Part shown: piece after piece, positions 27,298 to 36,284 of the stretch
Position numbering within the stretch: position 1 is the first letter of the stretch
Layout of the letters: each line of letters opens with the position of its first letter
Assembly (NCBI RefSeq): GCF_003286415.2
Contig: NZ_CP043450.1
Location: forward strand, 7,068,001 to 7,132,000
Source of the DNA: Mucilaginibacter rubeus
Lineage (GTDB): Bacteria; Bacteroidota; Bacteroidia; Sphingobacteriales; Sphingobacteriaceae
Length of the DNA: 64,000 nt
Reading direction: 5' to 3'
Position numbers and translations under genes: made by a program
Notes under the pieces: model-generated
What the model was told of the DNA's origin: nothing
The model's database searches: none
The model's input: the letters and a program-made list of their open reading frames with translations, nothing else

Positions 27298-27346
27298 GAC
27301 AGTATATTTTATGCATAAATAGCATAAATCCTGCCAAAGTGCACAA

Positions 27347-27514
27347 TTATAAATTCACTGCTTGCTGACGTGTGCGCTTTTCTAATTCATTTAACCTTTT
27401 GTTTATAGCTTCAGCAAGCTGATCGGCCTCGCGAACCTTTTTAAGGCTGTTAACAAACTTAGGATTGGTGTCTCTGTCCGATAAAATTTTACCGATTCGT
27501 TTTATAAAGTTCAT
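27347..27514 (-). CDS. Small charged helical protein, hypothetical (55 aa)
   Basis: Open frame of 55 codons from ATG 27514. The product begins MNFIKRIGKILSDRDTN and ends RTRQQAVNL, and is highly charged and probably a single amphipathic helix or short coiled coil. AAGGA lies 7 nt before the ATG, an unusually clear ribosome binding site for this phylum. It lies between a lipoprotein gene and rdgB on the same strand. No family recognised. Confidence 0.5.
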   Translation of the reverse strand: MNFIKRIGKILSDRDTNPKFVNSLKKVREADQLAEAINKRLNELEKRTRQQAVNL

Positions 27515-27701
27515 AGGTTATTCCTTATAGCTCTATTTTACGAGGTAAATACAGGTAAGGTTGCGGAAATTTTAAAATATTAAATAAAATTTAGTTAAAC
27601 GTTTTATCTAATGTTCGTGCAAAGGAGTTTATAAGAAAAAATCCTGTGTAGATGTGTGTTTAAGTATTAGTTAAGTGGCGTTGGCCGTTTAGGAATTATT
27701 A

Positions 27702-28286
27702 CTATTTATCTGCCTTGTTTAAAAAAGCAATCAGTTGCTCCATTGCTTTTGCCCGGTGGCTGATGGCGTTTTTTTCTGCCATGCTCATTTCGGCAAAAGT
27801 TATATCATAACCTTCGGGTTCAAAAATGGGATCATAGCCAAAACCACCGCTACCGCTTAGTTCCTGGCGGATGGTACCTTCAACCGTTCCTTCAAAAAAA
27901 TGTTCTTCGCCGTTCCACATCAAAGAGATCACCGTTCGGAAACGGGCTTTACGATTTGTTTCGCCTTTTAAATTATCAAGCACTTTGCTGATGTTGGCCG
28001 CATGGTTGCCGTGCGTACCTGCATACCTTGCCGAGTAAACGCCGGGTTCGCCGTTCAGGGCATCTATTTCCAGGCCGCTGTCGTCTCCAAAGCAGTTAAG
28101 TTTGTATTCGGCATAAACATGGTGACTTTTGATAGAAGCGTTGGCTTTAAAAGTAGTACCGGTTTCCTCTATATCATCATAGCAGCCTATATCATGCAGG
28201 GTTAATAATTGAATAGCCCCGTTGAGTTTGGCCGAAACCTCATCCAGTTTATGACGGTTATTGGTAGCGAAAACTAATTGCTGCAT
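27702..28286 (-). CDS. rdgB: Non-canonical purine NTP pyrophosphatase RdgB/HAM1
   Basis: House-cleaning enzyme that hydrolyses ITP, dITP and XTP to monophosphates. The N-terminal ATNNRHKLDEV, the central CFGDDSGLEIDALNGEPGVYSARYAG region and the C-terminal FAEMSMAEKNAISHRAKA are the family signatures; 194 residues is the normal length. It begins 22 bp after the preceding minus-strand gene and is probably cotranscribed with it. Confidence 0.96.
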   Translation of the reverse strand: MQQLVFATNNRHKLDEVSAKLNGAIQLLTLHDIGCYDDIEETGTTFKANASIKSHHVYAEYKLNCFGDDSGLEIDALNGEPGVYSARYAGTHGNHAANISKVLDNLKGETNRKARFRTVISLMWNGEEHFFEGTVEGTIRQELSGSGGFGYDPIFEPEGYDITFAEMSMAEKNAISHRAKAMEQLIAFLNKADK

Positions 28287-28308
28287 GGTATTTAATGATG
28301 AGTTTGAT

Positions 28309-28941
28309 TTATAATGTTTTTACCAGTTCCCAGAAAGCCTTTTTATTATCCACATTATCCATCATTTCATCAAACGAATAGGTGTAAAGCACGGTAATTC
28401 CGTTTGAGGTTACCGGTTTATTGGGTTTAAGCACTTTGATATCCTGCGGCAGCGCGTCTCCGCCCAAAACAAGTACCCTTGTTGGTTTAAAAAACGGTTT
28501 CAGTTGGCTGAATTTTGTGTCGCTGTAGTTGGCCAGGTTAAATATCGCGATATCATCTGGGGCAAGTTCCTTGCGTTTCAGGATACTTTCAAGCGCGGCT
28601 AAATGTTCGGTCTTTATAAATTCGGTAGTTGTATAATGTGTAAGTACCAGGAAGTTCTTTAAGTTTTGGCCCATATACTTAAACTCAGCAGCAGGCGTTT
28701 GTATTACAGGCTGAGGTTCAGGAGCTAAAGAAGGACTGGTTATTACCGGTTCGGTTTTTGTATTTTCAATAACAGGAGATGATGGGACTGCCGGGATAGG
28801 TTCAGGTTCAGGAATTTTATCATACAACATTTTATCTGCATTAAGCAGGTAAAGTTCATCCTCTAACAAAAAACGAAACGCGGCCGGGTTCTCAACTTTC
28901 ACTTTAACAAATTTTAACCAAAAGTAGTTAAACGATCTCAA
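28309..28941 (-). CDS. Unknown protein upstream of rdgB, possibly DNA polymerase III psi-like
   Basis: A 210-residue cytoplasmic protein. The start codon is TTG at 28941; there is no in-frame ATG until residue 37. An N-terminal region is followed by a Pro/Glu/Thr-rich linker (about 42-84), and a compact alpha/beta domain (about 88-210) follows. The order KNFLVLTHYT, LAPDDIAIFNLANY, RVLVLGG, and the C-terminal FDEMMDNVDNKKAFWELVK recalls the layout of the E. coli HolD (psi) subunit, which ends with a similar L..NP..R..LW segment. This resemblance is by eye only. Start codon and function are uncertain. Confidence 0.6.
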   Translation of the reverse strand: MRSFNYFWLKFVKVKVENPAAFRFLLEDELYLLNADKMLYDKIPEPEPIPAVPSSPVIENTKTEPVITSPSLAPEPQPVIQTPAAEFKYMGQNLKNFLVLTHYTTTEFIKTEHLAALESILKRKELAPDDIAIFNLANYSDTKFSQLKPFFKPTRVLVLGGDALPQDIKVLKPNKPVTSNGITVLYTYSFDEMMDNVDNKKAFWELVKTL

Positions 28942-29080
28942 GCTTTATAGGCATATTAGCACAATTATAGGCGGTTGATTTTATAGAAAATATTTGTTCA
29001 GCTATAATTAATAAATTTTACCGAAATTCGTAGTTTTTAACGGGTTAGCGTATCCCGTTTTATTAGCATAACAGCGTTAC

Positions 29081-30550
29081 ATGAGAAAGTTAGGAGTATT
29101 AGTACTTAGTTTTATTTTAACAATAACATTTGCAAAGGCACAGGTAGCATCGGATACGGCAGCAAAAAAACTGGTTAAGGCCGATTCGGTTGCTGCACCA
29201 ACACCCGGCAAAACCCTTGATAAAATTGCAGCGGTAGTGGGTAACAGCCCGATATTGCTATCAGATATCGAATTGTCATACGCCAATTTCCTGGTACAGG
29301 GAAATCAACCCGATCCATCGGTTAAAGCCCGTATTTTACAAACTTTGCTAACTCAAAAACTGCTTGCACAACAAGCTGCTATAGATAGTATCGAGGTAAA
29401 AGAAGAAGATGTTGACGCTAACGTTGACCGCCGTATGCGCGAGATGACGCAACGTGCCGGTGGACAGGAAAAACTTGAAGCCTTTTTAGGCCGTTCGGTT
29501 ATCCAGTATAAAGACGAGATCAGGCCCGATTTGAAAGAGCAGATGGTTGCCCAGAAAATGCAGCAGCACATCACCGAAAAACTGAACGTTACTCCACAGG
29601 ATGTTAAAAAATATTATGACGGTATCGCAAAAGATAGCCTCCCTTCATTTAACAAAGAAGTTGAAGTTGGAGAGATTGTATTTCAGCCTAAATTAACTAA
29701 GGAAGAAAAAGACCTTTATAAAGCTAAAGCCGAAGAATTAAGGCAGCGCGTTAAGAAAGGTGAAGACTTTGGTACACTGGCGAGGCTTTACTCGCAGGAT
29801 CCGGGTTCGGCGCCTGAAGGTGGTGACCTTGGCTTTGCCGACCGTACAACGTTTGTGAAGGAGTTTACCGCTAACGCGTTTAAATTAAAGGCTGGCGAGA
29901 TCTCGCAGGTGTTTGAAACGGATTTCGGTTTCCACTTTTTACAGGTTATCGAACGCCGTGGTGAGCAAGTACACGTAAGACATATCCTGGTTACGCCGAT
30001 TGTTACGCAGGCCAGTTTAGACAGGGCCAAGGCCAAGGCCGATAGTATTTACAATTTGCTTGTAAAAGATAAAAACATGGCTATCGATTTTTCAAGCGCG
30101 GCGGCATACTACTCAGATGATAAGGATACCAAATATAACGGCGGTATGATGCTGAACGCAGAAGACGTACAAAGCCGGTCAACCTTCATCCCGACAGATA
30201 AGCTTGATCCGAAAGTAGCCTTGATTACCGATACCATGAAAGTAGGCAGTATTTCAAAACCTGATCTGTTCACCGGTGCCGATGGTAAAAAAAGCTACAA
30301 AATCTTATTGCTGAAATCGGCCACTAATGCCCATAAAGCTAACTTAGAGCAGGATTTTCCTAAACTTAAGGAATACGCCTATAATGATAAGGTTAACAGA
30401 ACTGTATCGCAGTGGTTTGAAAAACGCCGCAAAGAAACCTTTATCAAAATTGATAAAGAGTACCAGCAATATGATGTGTTGAAGAAATGGGTAAACACCA
30501 ACCCCACACTGGTGATCCCTGAAACCAAAATCAAATCATCGTCTAAATAA
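29081..30550 (+). CDS. SurA-like periplasmic peptidyl-prolyl isomerase
   Basis: Exported parvulin-type chaperone of 489 residues for outer-membrane protein folding. A signal peptide ends at AKAQ (residue 21). A SurA_N-like domain follows (about 45-180, with LLTQKLLAQQAAIDS). Two PpiC domains follow: the first (about 185-285) contains RLYSQDPGSAPEGGDLGF; the second (about 290-400) begins VHVRHILV and is more divergent. It lies 4 bp before the MoxR gene and probably forms an operon with it. Confidence 0.93.
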   Translation: MRKLGVLVLSFILTITFAKAQVASDTAAKKLVKADSVAAPTPGKTLDKIAAVVGNSPILLSDIELSYANFLVQGNQPDPSVKARILQTLLTQKLLAQQAAIDSIEVKEEDVDANVDRRMREMTQRAGGQEKLEAFLGRSVIQYKDEIRPDLKEQMVAQKMQQHITEKLNVTPQDVKKYYDGIAKDSLPSFNKEVEVGEIVFQPKLTKEEKDLYKAKAEELRQRVKKGEDFGTLARLYSQDPGSAPEGGDLGFADRTTFVKEFTANAFKLKAGEISQVFETDFGFHFLQVIERRGEQVHVRHILVTPIVTQASLDRAKAKADSIYNLLVKDKNMAIDFSSAAAYYSDDKDTKYNGGMMLNAEDVQSRSTFIPTDKLDPKVALITDTMKVGSISKPDLFTGADGKKSYKILLLKSATNAHKANLEQDFPKLKEYAYNDKVNRTVSQWFEKRRKETFIKIDKEYQQYDVLKKWVNTNPTLVIPETKIKSSSK

Positions 30551-30554
30551 TTTT

Positions 30555-31517
30555 ATGCAACACCGTTCTGATGTAGAAGCTGCAGACGCTTTAAAGCAGG
30601 CTTACCAGCAAATTCGCGCCGAAATAGGCAAGGTAATCGTAGGCCAGGATGAAGTGATCAAATTTGTGCTGATATCTATTTTCAGTAACGGGCATTGTTT
30701 ATTGGTTGGTGTACCCGGGCTTGCAAAAACCCTGTTGGTGCAAACGGTATCGCAGGTGCTTGACCTTGATTTTAAAAGGATCCAGTTTACGCCCGACCTA
30801 ATGCCATCGGATATCATCGGTTCTGAAATATTGGGTGAAGACCGTAACTTTAAGTTCATTCACGGCCCGGTTTTTTCAAACATTATCCTGGCCGATGAGA
30901 TAAACCGTACGCCTCCAAAAACGCAGGCTGCATTGCTTGAAGCCATGCAGGAAAAAGCGGTTACAGCGGCCGGTGTAACCCATAAGCTTGCACAGCCATT
31001 TTTTGTGCTGGCCACCCAAAACCCGATTGAGCAGGAAGGTACATACCCCCTGCCCGAAGCCCAACTGGATAGGTTTATGTTTAACGTAGCCCTAAGCTAT
31101 CCTTCGTTTAAAGAGGAACTGCAAGTTGTTAAAAATACTACAAGCACTAACAAAGTAGAGGTTAACAAAATATTGAACGCTGAGCAGATCATCTACTTTC
31201 AACAACTCGTGCGCAACATCCCGGTTACTGATAATGTGATGGAATATGCGGTGAAACTGGTATCAAAAACCCGCCCTAACAGCGAGTTTGCTACGCCGCA
31301 GATCAACCGCCTGCTCAGCTGGGGCGCAGGCCCAAGGGCATCGCAGTTTTTAGTATTGGGCGCTAAATGCCATGCTGTACTCAACGGCAAATACTCACCC
31401 GATATTGAAGATGTTCAGGCTGTAGCCAAACCTATTTTAAGCCACCGTATAGTACGCAGCTATCACGCCGAAGCTGAAGGCTTATCGGCTGCTGATATTA
31501 TTGAGCAGTTGTTTTAA
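30555..31517 (+). CDS. MoxR-family AAA+ ATPase
   Basis: A 320-residue cytoplasmic AAA+ chaperone. Walker A is GVPGLAKTLL, Walker B is ILADEINRTPPKTQAALLEAMQE, and sensor 1 is ATQNPIEQEGTYPLPEAQLDRF, all diagnostic for MoxR. MoxR usually works with VWA-domain proteins encoded next to it; none follows here because a terminator comes 43 bp after the stop. The ATG is 4 bp after the SurA-like gene stop. Confidence 0.95.
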   Translation: MQHRSDVEAADALKQAYQQIRAEIGKVIVGQDEVIKFVLISIFSNGHCLLVGVPGLAKTLLVQTVSQVLDLDFKRIQFTPDLMPSDIIGSEILGEDRNFKFIHGPVFSNIILADEINRTPPKTQAALLEAMQEKAVTAAGVTHKLAQPFFVLATQNPIEQEGTYPLPEAQLDRFMFNVALSYPSFKEELQVVKNTTSTNKVEVNKILNAEQIIYFQQLVRNIPVTDNVMEYAVKLVSKTRPNSEFATPQINRLLSWGAGPRASQFLVLGAKCHAVLNGKYSPDIEDVQAVAKPILSHRIVRSYHAEAEGLSAADIIEQLF

Positions 31518-31560
31518 GGTGGAGATTAGAGATTCGTTTTAGTAAAAACTTATATGGAAT

Positions 31561-31596
31561 AAGGCCTTGAAAATTAAATTTTCAAGGCCTTATTTA
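31561..31596 (+). terminator. Intrinsic terminator after moxR
   Basis: AAGGCCTTGAAAATT folds onto its reverse complement as a 31-nt palindrome followed by TATTTATTT. Confidence 0.8.
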
Positions 31597-31604
31597 TTTA
31601 CCAC

Positions 31605-31700
31605 TTGTCCGTGTCACCACGGACAACCCATCGTCCTTTTCGGATGAATCCTCCCGGCATGCAATGGCCCCTGAGGACACTGGCCTCGGTAGTAGAGTGT
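31605..31700. other. Structured GC-rich intergenic element of unknown nature
   Basis: Between two terminators lies a stretch not explained by either. It opens with a perfect hairpin TTGTCCGTG-TCAC-CACGGACAA (31605-31626) and continues GC-rich through GGCCCCTGAGGACACTGGCC, which can form a second stem. No open frame of note. It may be a repeat or a small structured RNA; neither was recognised. Confidence 0.35.
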
Positions 31701-31746
31701 AAAAGAAGAAGGCCTCGCGACTTTATCGTGAGGCCTTCTTCTTTTT
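31701..31746 (-). terminator. Intrinsic terminator of the NTF2-like gene
   Basis: AAGAAGAAGGCCTCGCGA pairs with TCGTGAGGCCTTCTTCTT around a 4-nt loop. On the minus strand it lies 43 bp after the stop of the gene at 31789. Confidence 0.8.
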
Positions 31747-31788
31747 ATAAATCGTGTTGAAAGACTAATCTCTGACCTCCAACCTCTA

Positions 31789-32652
31789 TTATTCATTCTC
31801 AATTGGCGAGAAAATCTCAAGCAGGATGTTCCATCTTTTTGATTTGTCAATTTCCCATACCCTTACGTAATTGTAATTGCCTACAACATTGCCTTTAGTA
31901 ATGCGGGCATGACCATAAGTATAGGCAAGGTCATTACTTGACGCGCGACCGCCATCGGTAGTTTCGGCGGTGATGCTTATAGCTTCATTGTTGATAAACT
32001 TCATTACCACGTCGGTTCCGGTCATTGGCGGGAAGCCGGGAAAGTAATAACGGCCTTCAGGGCTTAAAAACTCTTTGTAGCTGGCCATGGCCGATAGTGT
32101 TAAGCCATGGTTGAAAGTTTTATCGGTACCAATAATAACGTTTTTGGCGCCAAATGGGTCTTTGCTTGGGCCTGAACGTTGTGCCGGATCCGGTTCTTTG
32201 AAATCGGTAACAGCTTCTTCCTCGGCTTCAGGATGCTGAATGCCTAAATCGATAAGTAGTTTCAGCTTACCATCGGTATTGGTGCGCCAGATAGATACAT
32301 AATCGCCAAATACTTTATCATCTTCGGTTTTGCCGTTCTGATAAACGTAAGGGCCAGCGGTGAAGGCAAGGTCACCATTGGCTGAGATGCGGGCAAATTT
32401 AGGCTCCCAGCTCAGTTTGCCGGCCTGTTTATCTATTTTGCTATAAAAATCAACAATTTTAACTACATCGGGCTTAAATATGATGCCTTCAGGGTCGGCA
32501 ACCGCCAGGAAACCATCTTTTATTCCTTTACGTTCAACTAACTTATTAAAAGCTTGTTCAACACTAACTACCTTGTTTACATTAACAGCGTCCTGCGCGA
32601 AAGCAAAAGCACTATAACCAATAAATGTAGCAGCTAATATTATTTTCTTCAT
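31789..32652 (-). CDS. Secreted protein with two NTF2/SnoaL-like domains
   Basis: A 287-residue exported protein (signal MKKIILAATFIGYSAFAFAQ, 20 residues). Two similar halves (about 30-150 and 180-285) each end in a strand of the DUF4440/SnoaL type (GDYVSIWRTNTDGKLKLLIDLG in the first half, NYNYVRVWEIDKSKRWNILLEI in the second). Catalytic function unknown; such proteins may bind small ligands. It is alone on the minus strand. Confidence 0.65.
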   Translation of the reverse strand: MKKIILAATFIGYSAFAFAQDAVNVNKVVSVEQAFNKLVERKGIKDGFLAVADPEGIIFKPDVVKIVDFYSKIDKQAGKLSWEPKFARISANGDLAFTAGPYVYQNGKTEDDKVFGDYVSIWRTNTDGKLKLLIDLGIQHPEAEEEAVTDFKEPDPAQRSGPSKDPFGAKNVIIGTDKTFNHGLTLSAMASYKEFLSPEGRYYFPGFPPMTGTDVVMKFINNEAISITAETTDGGRASSNDLAYTYGHARITKGNVVGNYNYVRVWEIDKSKRWNILLEIFSPIENE

Positions 32653-32928
32653 ATTTATATTCGGGTTTTAGGGAGCAATTTAGTAATAAATTTTTAGTGA
32701 GGAACGCAATAGTCAAAATGCGTCGGATAGCATAACATAATTTAACACTTCAATTATTTTTATTTTATGCTGAAACGAAGATATGCGCAAATAATTGCGG
32801 AGAGCGGTTTTGATCATGTAAAATATGCGTAAATGATTAAATTTACTTAGTTATGAAATTGTATAAAAAACAGTTATCTTCATAACCAACCATATCCGCT
32901 TTTGTTTAAACCAATATAAATTGCTTTC
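32653..32928. other. Intergenic region between divergent genes
   Basis: AT-rich and without an open frame. An inverted repeat, GTTATGAA at 32850-32857 and TTCATAAC at 32879-32886, lies 43 bp before the downstream ATG and could be an operator. Nothing else was recognised. Confidence 0.4.
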
Positions 32929-33603
32929 ATGAAAAGGTATAAATTCTTTTGCATAGCCGCACTCCTGCTGTTATGTGTACAGGCCAGGGCGCAATATTTA
33001 TCCGATTACACCGGTCGCCCATATTATCTTAAAACCAATGATGGAATACAAGGCAGCGAGTTGCTTACAGATAACTGGTTGAAAGGTACCGTTGACTTTG
33101 CTAATGGTAAAACAGCTAATGCGATATTAAACTACAATGTTTATGGCGACGAGTTGCTGTTTAAAAGTCCGCAGGATTCATCTGTGCAGGCTTTTGTTGA
33201 TCCGGTAAAGAGTTTTTCTATAAAGGGTATCACCCTGGAAGGAAGTGACCAAACGGATATGAACTTCAGCAACGGTTTTCCTGCAGTTGACGATCAAACG
33301 GCAAAGACTTTTTACCAGGTAGTTGGAGATGGAAAAGTGAAACTACTTCACTATTATAAAAAGAAGGTGCAGGAATCAACAGGCTTTGCTTCGCAAGTAA
33401 CCACCAAAACTTTCATAACTGCTACCAGCTATTACCTGTTTGCCGATAATAAGATGACCAAAATTAAGCCATCGCAAAAAACTATCCTTGCGGCATTAAG
33501 CGATAAGGCAGACAAAATTCAGGAATATGTTAAAGCCAACAAAGTTGATTTTAAAAGCGATGCTGCTTTAGCCAAATTATTCAGCTACTACAGCTCGCTT
33601 TAA
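32929..33603 (+). CDS. Secreted hypothetical protein
   Basis: A 224-residue protein with a clear signal peptide (cleaved after ARAQ, residue 22) and no transmembrane segment after it. The mature region is mixed alpha/beta, with a repeated alternation of strands (GTVDFANGKTANAILNYNVY) and a Lys-rich C-terminal half. No family was recognised. It converges with cysS, leaving 18 bp between stops and no clear terminator. Confidence 0.65.
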   Translation: MKRYKFFCIAALLLLCVQARAQYLSDYTGRPYYLKTNDGIQGSELLTDNWLKGTVDFANGKTANAILNYNVYGDELLFKSPQDSSVQAFVDPVKSFSIKGITLEGSDQTDMNFSNGFPAVDDQTAKTFYQVVGDGKVKLLHYYKKKVQESTGFASQVTTKTFITATSYYLFADNKMTKIKPSQKTILAALSDKADKIQEYVKANKVDFKSDAALAKLFSYYSSL

Positions 33604-33621
33604 AATTATATTTTGTTGTTA

Positions 33622-35088
33622 TCAGGCCTTGCTCCAGGTAGTGCCTTCTTTGCTATCTTTTAGCTGGAAACCTATCTGGGACAGGCCATCGCGGATTTTA
33701 TCGGATGTAGCATAATCTTTATTGGCCTTAGCGCCGCTGCGCAGGTCAACAATAAAGTTTAACACTTTTGGCAAATCGTCATTCGCGGCCTGCTCGTTTT
33801 GTAAGCCAAGCACATCAACCACAAACGTATTCATCAATACTGTTAACTGCTCAAGGTTAGCCGCATCAATTTTCAGTTTACCATCATATACCGAGTTGAT
33901 AATGCGCGATGCTTCAAACAATTCGGCAATTAACACCGGGCTGTTAAAATCATCATTCATGGCTGCATAGCAACGCTCCATTAACGGTGCAATTTCAACC
34001 TCAGTAGTGGCAGATGCTTTTAGTCCATCGGTAAGTAGGGCAAAGGCATTCATAAGACGTTTAAAGCCTTTTTCGGATGCTTCCATAGCTTCGTTGCCAA
34101 AATCAAGCGTACTGCGGTAATGCGCCTGTAGCATGAAAAACCGCACAGTCATGGGGGTGTAGCCCTTGTTCAGTATCGAGTTTTCCCCGCTGAACAGTTC
34201 ATGTGGCAAAAAGCTGTTACCTAATGATTTTGACATTTTTTGCCCGTTAACCGTAAGCATATTGGTATGCACCCAGTAATTAGCCGGGTTAGTACCGCAG
34301 CATGCTACGTTTTGAGCAATTTCATTAGTATGGTGCGTAGGTACCAGGTCAAGCCCGCCGCCGTGGATATCAAAGTGGCTGCCAAGATATTTCTGGCTCA
34401 TGGCCGAGCATTCCAGGTGCCAGCCCGGAAAACCAACACCCCATGGCGAAGGCCATTTCATCAGGTGCTCTGGTTTAGCTTTTATCCACAGGGCAAAATC
34501 GAGTTTACCATGTTTCTCCTCTTGCCCGCCAAGTGTGCGGGTATTGTTAAGTAAATCGTCAAGGTTACGGCCGCTCAGGATCCCGTAATCTTTAGTTTTA
34601 TTGTATTTTTCAACATCAAAATAAACAGTGCCATCTACCTCGTAAGCATATCCTTTTTCAAGGATAACTTTTACCATTTCAATCTGCTCAATGATGTGCC
34701 CTGTTGCAGTTGGCTCAATGCTTGGTGGCAAGTTGTTTAGTACCTTCATCACATCCCTGAAACCTACGGTATATTTTTGCACTATCTCCATTGGTTCAAG
34801 CTGCGCCAGCTTGGCCTTTTTTGCAATTTTGTCCTCGCCTTCGTCGCCTGCATCACCTTCAAGGTGACCGGCATCGGTAACGTTACGTACATAGCGTACC
34901 TTGTAGCCAATGGCAGTAAGGTACCTGAACATGAGGTCGAAAGATATATAAGTACGGCAGTTGCCTAAGTGAACATCGCTATAAACAGTAGGCCCGCAAA
35001 CATACATGCCAACATGCGGCGCGTTAATGGGCTTAAATAATTCTTTTTTACGTGTTAAAGTGTTGTAAACAAACAAATTTTGTTGCAT
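33622..35088 (-). CDS. cysS: Cysteinyl-tRNA synthetase
   Basis: Class I aminoacyl-tRNA synthetase, 488 residues. The HIGH-type motif is VHLGNC near residue 40, with MYVCGPTVY shortly before it, and KMSKSLGNS lies near residue 281. The zinc-binding Cys/His set includes GWHLECSAM. The ATG at 35088 lies 5 nt after a TAAGTTTG element, so the message may be leaderless. Confidence 0.96.
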   Translation of the reverse strand: MQQNLFVYNTLTRKKELFKPINAPHVGMYVCGPTVYSDVHLGNCRTYISFDLMFRYLTAIGYKVRYVRNVTDAGHLEGDAGDEGEDKIAKKAKLAQLEPMEIVQKYTVGFRDVMKVLNNLPPSIEPTATGHIIEQIEMVKVILEKGYAYEVDGTVYFDVEKYNKTKDYGILSGRNLDDLLNNTRTLGGQEEKHGKLDFALWIKAKPEHLMKWPSPWGVGFPGWHLECSAMSQKYLGSHFDIHGGGLDLVPTHHTNEIAQNVACCGTNPANYWVHTNMLTVNGQKMSKSLGNSFLPHELFSGENSILNKGYTPMTVRFFMLQAHYRSTLDFGNEAMEASEKGFKRLMNAFALLTDGLKASATTEVEIAPLMERCYAAMNDDFNSPVLIAELFEASRIINSVYDGKLKIDAANLEQLTVLMNTFVVDVLGLQNEQAANDDLPKVLNFIVDLRSGAKANKDYATSDKIRDGLSQIGFQLKDSKEGTTWSKA

Positions 35089-35093
35089 GAGCG

Positions 35094-35101
35094 CAAACTT
35101 A
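35094..35101 (-). promoter_or_regulatory. Candidate -7 element for cysS, nearly leaderless
   Basis: On the minus strand TAAGTTTG-CGCTC-ATG. The -7 match to TAnnTTTG is exact and only 5 nt separate it from the start codon. Confidence 0.5.
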
Positions 35102-35174
35102 CGATTTTTTAAATTTTAAGCCACTGCCCGCTGGCTTTAGGCTTTATTTTTACAAATGAAGGGCAAAGACATGG

Positions 35175-36284
35175 TCAGTTTAATATCAGGTCGCTGCGTA
35201 CAGGGTAATGATCCGAAAGCTTTTTTTCGATAACCTTATAATTAAAAACCGAGAATTGAGGGCTGCTCATAATATAGTCTATCTGGTAATTGGGAAAGTC
35301 GCCATTATAGGTACGGCCTAAACCCGAGCCTTTTTCGCGAAACGAGTTATTTAGGCCTTTAGCCATTTGATTAACCGCGAAGGATGAGGGGGTATCATTG
35401 AAATCGCCGGCTATAATATAAGGGTACGGACATTGGGCTGCATGTTCTTTTACTTTGATCACCTGTTCGGCACGATGCATAAAGGCTATTTTAAGTTTAC
35501 TGCCCAGCCGCCGGGTTGATTTGATATCGGTTTTACCTTTTTTGGATAAGCTGTCGAGATATTTATAATCTACCGGATCAAAGTTGATGGATTGCAGGTG
35601 GATATTGTAATACCTGAAAATTTTACCCCCCTTTTTAATATCGGCATATAAACATTGGTTGCCCGATGTTTTATCGGCCACAAGGCGGATCATTCCTTTT
35701 GAAACAATAGGGTATTTGGAAAAGATGGCCATGCCAATTGCCTCGAGACTGTTGAAGTTAAAAGGCTCAAAATAAAAATTATTGCTGCCCAGAATCTTGC
35801 AAATAGAGTCGCGCGTTTCATACTGGCCTTTATTGCGGGTATAAAACTCCTGGAAACCTATCACGTCCGGCTGCTCGGTATTAATGATGCTCAGGATCTC
35901 CTGTTTGGTTGATATATCGTTGCTGAAACCAAAATGCTTAAAATTATGCACATTATAGGTCATCACGTGCACCGCATTAAGCCCTGGAGGTAATGAAAAG
36001 CTCGATTTAAATCTTAAGCCAATATTGTTGTTGAGTACTCCCCAGCCAAGTAAAATACTAATCAGCGAAAACAGGAACTGCCAGCGTTTACGTAGCAGCC
36101 AGTAAAGCATCATAATTATGTTGACTAAAAGCAGCGGGGGATAGGCGAGGCCAAAAAACGCAAATAACCAGTATTTCCGGGGATCAACAGAGGGGGCAAA
36201 ATAACTTAATAGCAGTGCAAAACAAAAAAACAGGTTTATCCATAATAAAACCCTGCTAAAAATACTTTGCTTTTTTTTAATCAT
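35175..36284 (-). CDS. Membrane-anchored endonuclease/exonuclease/phosphatase family protein
   Basis: A 369-residue protein with about two or three N-terminal transmembrane helices (residues 10-30, 35-65 and 70-85) and an EEP hydrolase domain from about residue 100. The catalytic signatures are MTYNVHNF, DVIGFQEF, IAGDFNDTP, DYIMSS and SDHYPV, which contain the expected metal and phosphate ligands. It probably cleaves a phosphodiester on the outer face of the inner membrane; substrate unknown. Its start directly abuts the stop of the second rhomboid gene. Confidence 0.92.
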   Translation of the reverse strand: MIKKKQSIFSRVLLWINLFFCFALLLSYFAPSVDPRKYWLFAFFGLAYPPLLLVNIIMMLYWLLRKRWQFLFSLISILLGWGVLNNNIGLRFKSSFSLPPGLNAVHVMTYNVHNFKHFGFSNDISTKQEILSIINTEQPDVIGFQEFYTRNKGQYETRDSICKILGSNNFYFEPFNFNSLEAIGMAIFSKYPIVSKGMIRLVADKTSGNQCLYADIKKGGKIFRYYNIHLQSINFDPVDYKYLDSLSKKGKTDIKSTRRLGSKLKIAFMHRAEQVIKVKEHAAQCPYPYIIAGDFNDTPSSFAVNQMAKGLNNSFREKGSGLGRTYNGDFPNYQIDYIMSSPQFSVFNYKVIEKKLSDHYPVRSDLILN

